From assembly GCA_964036045.1 (NCBI GenBank), contig OZ038384.1:26155000-26218999 (forward strand): 64,000 bases of DNA, written 5' to 3'. This DNA comes from Eutreptiella sp. 'Long Island Sound 2002' (lineage: Eukaryota; Euglenozoa; Euglenophyceae; Eutreptiales; Eutreptiaceae). The position numbers and the translations under genes are program-made. Shown here piece by piece: positions 63,250-64,000 of the stretch (position 1 is the first letter of the stretch; every line of letters starts with the position of its first letter). The notes beneath the pieces are model-generated. The model had not been told where the DNA came from. It worked only from the letters and a program-made list of their open reading frames with translations, and did no database searches.

Positions 63250-63770
63250 CTTAGGTCACTAAGTGCCTTTCGGCATGTGCGAGTGGCAGGGAGTCGCACA
63301 CTTATGCACACCTTGGCCGCGCATGCTCCGCTTGGTGGGATCCCATCCCTTGCGGCGGAGACTGTCTTAAATGGTGTGGTTATCCACAACCACCTGCATG
63401 CCCAACTTGCCCTGCAAGAGGCTTAGGCCCCCACTATTGCGCAACACGCGCTTCAGCGGCTCGTGGCTCCCCTCCATTGCAAAACATGCAAATTTGGAGA
63501 GGATTCGCCACTAGCGAGCAAAAAAATACGAGGAAAAAAAAACATGTGGTCTATCCACAAGTGGGACCACAAAATTTCCCCCACTGCTACTGTAGATGGG
63601 CATCACCCATTGCAATACTAACTCCCTCAGCTGCTTTAGGTCACCCCAAGTAAACCACGGTGTCTGCCATGCAAACACACACATGGCACTAAAATTGGTC
63701 CACCACTTGCGGCATATGCCCACCCAGAGTTGTCCTGCAACACGCCCCTCGTCCATCCCCCCCTTCCGGA
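63250..63770 (-). pseudogene. Transposase-like gene, C-terminal part, copy 3
   Basis: The minus frame 63756-63522 (DEGRVAGQLWVGICRKWWTN, QLRELVLQWVMPIYSSSGG, HVFFSSYFFAR) meets a TAG, then in the same frame reads WRILSKFACFAMEGSHEPLK, NSGGLSLLQGKLGMQVVVDN and HTI, then TAA and DSLRRKGWD. The last part matches copy 2 (31.5-31.65 kb). The TAA replaces an Asp codon of copy 2, so this copy is decayed. Upstream sequence to 64000 includes KTCTRGTVNSEGANKKGK in another frame and may be more of the same gene. Confidence 0.55.
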
Positions 63771-64000
63771 CGCACTCATTTCTTCAGGTTGCCCACCCCT
63801 TGATCCGCATGAGGTGCACTGCTGCAGCACACTTCCCCTTTTTGTTGGCCCCCTCAGAATTTACAGTCCCTCGCGTACATGTTTTCGCCGCCAGTCGGGC
63901 CACGCTTATTATAGTTTGGAGCAGGGTGCGAGCCACCACGGCTGGCAAATTGCCAGTGGCTGCCACTATACAATCCCTCGTACCATATATACCACATATA

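Noticed and set aside
63250-63520. Reassignment of both TAA and TAG as sense codons
   Set aside because: Copy 3 has TAA where copy 2 has an Asp codon (HTI-x-DSL), which is plain decay; only TAG remains worth testing.

Overview
The window looks like nuclear DNA of a eukaryote, most likely a unicellular alga or a related protist. The evidence is AT/GC-mixed intergenic sequence with very long G/C homopolymers, short GT-AG introns (for example 73-83 nt near 46.5-46.8 kb), many degenerate LINE retrotransposons, tRNA-derived SINE heads, and satellite and minisatellite arrays. There is no operon structure, no ribosome-binding-site logic and no CRISPR. I cannot place the species. The LINE tail near 22-24 kb (zinc knuckle, then a W-L-x-x-L-x-W region) resembles LINEs I associate with algae and dinoflagellates, but that is an impression from memory. 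Many start codons are uncertain because introns are expected.

Layout. 0-3.5 kb: three genes on the minus strand, namely a small unknown protein, a 2-oxoglutarate/Fe(II) dioxygenase with a C-terminal zinc domain, and the 5' part of a large transposase-like gene that runs off the left edge. Arrays built on the palindrome TTCCAGCGCTGGAA lie between and beside them. 4.0-6.1 kb: LINE-A (endonuclease plus reverse transcriptase). 6.1-10.9 kb: interspersed repeats in a near-tandem 2.46-kb duplication, with nested insertions. 11.0-11.8 kb: a minisatellite and a complete MITE with terminal inverted repeats and target-site duplication. 13.9-16.9 kb: LINE-B (zinc knuckle plus RNase H) between 36-bp inverted repeats. 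18 kb: a small Tudor/SH3-like ORF. 20.5-24 kb: a satellite and the C-terminal half of LINE-C. 24.9-26.2 kb: a Harbinger-type DDE transposase remnant and a Ty3-type integrase fragment. 31.4-33.3 kb: an internally deleted copy of the transposase-like gene and a coiled-coil gene. 34.6-38.4 kb: repeats, a small RT fragment, a Ser-rich ORF and an 85-bp array ending in a hairpin. 40.1-43.6 kb: a large unknown protein in two ORFs with a 149-bp array made partly of its own 5' coding sequence. 44-47.6 kb: a G-rich and telomere-like tract, a multi-exon gene, and a tandem duplication in its 5' region. 48-49.8 kb: another spliced gene. 53.8-62.6 kb: LINE-D, long and broken. 63.2-64 kb: a third copy (3' part) of the transposase-like gene.

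Nearly every coding-like segment, whether host-like or mobile, lies on the minus strand. The window mostly records layered mobile-element activity. Its most unusual parts are the dioxygenase/transposase cassette with its palindromic minisatellite, the internally deleted relative at 31-32 kb, and repeated in-frame TAG codons inside otherwise continuous coding sequence.
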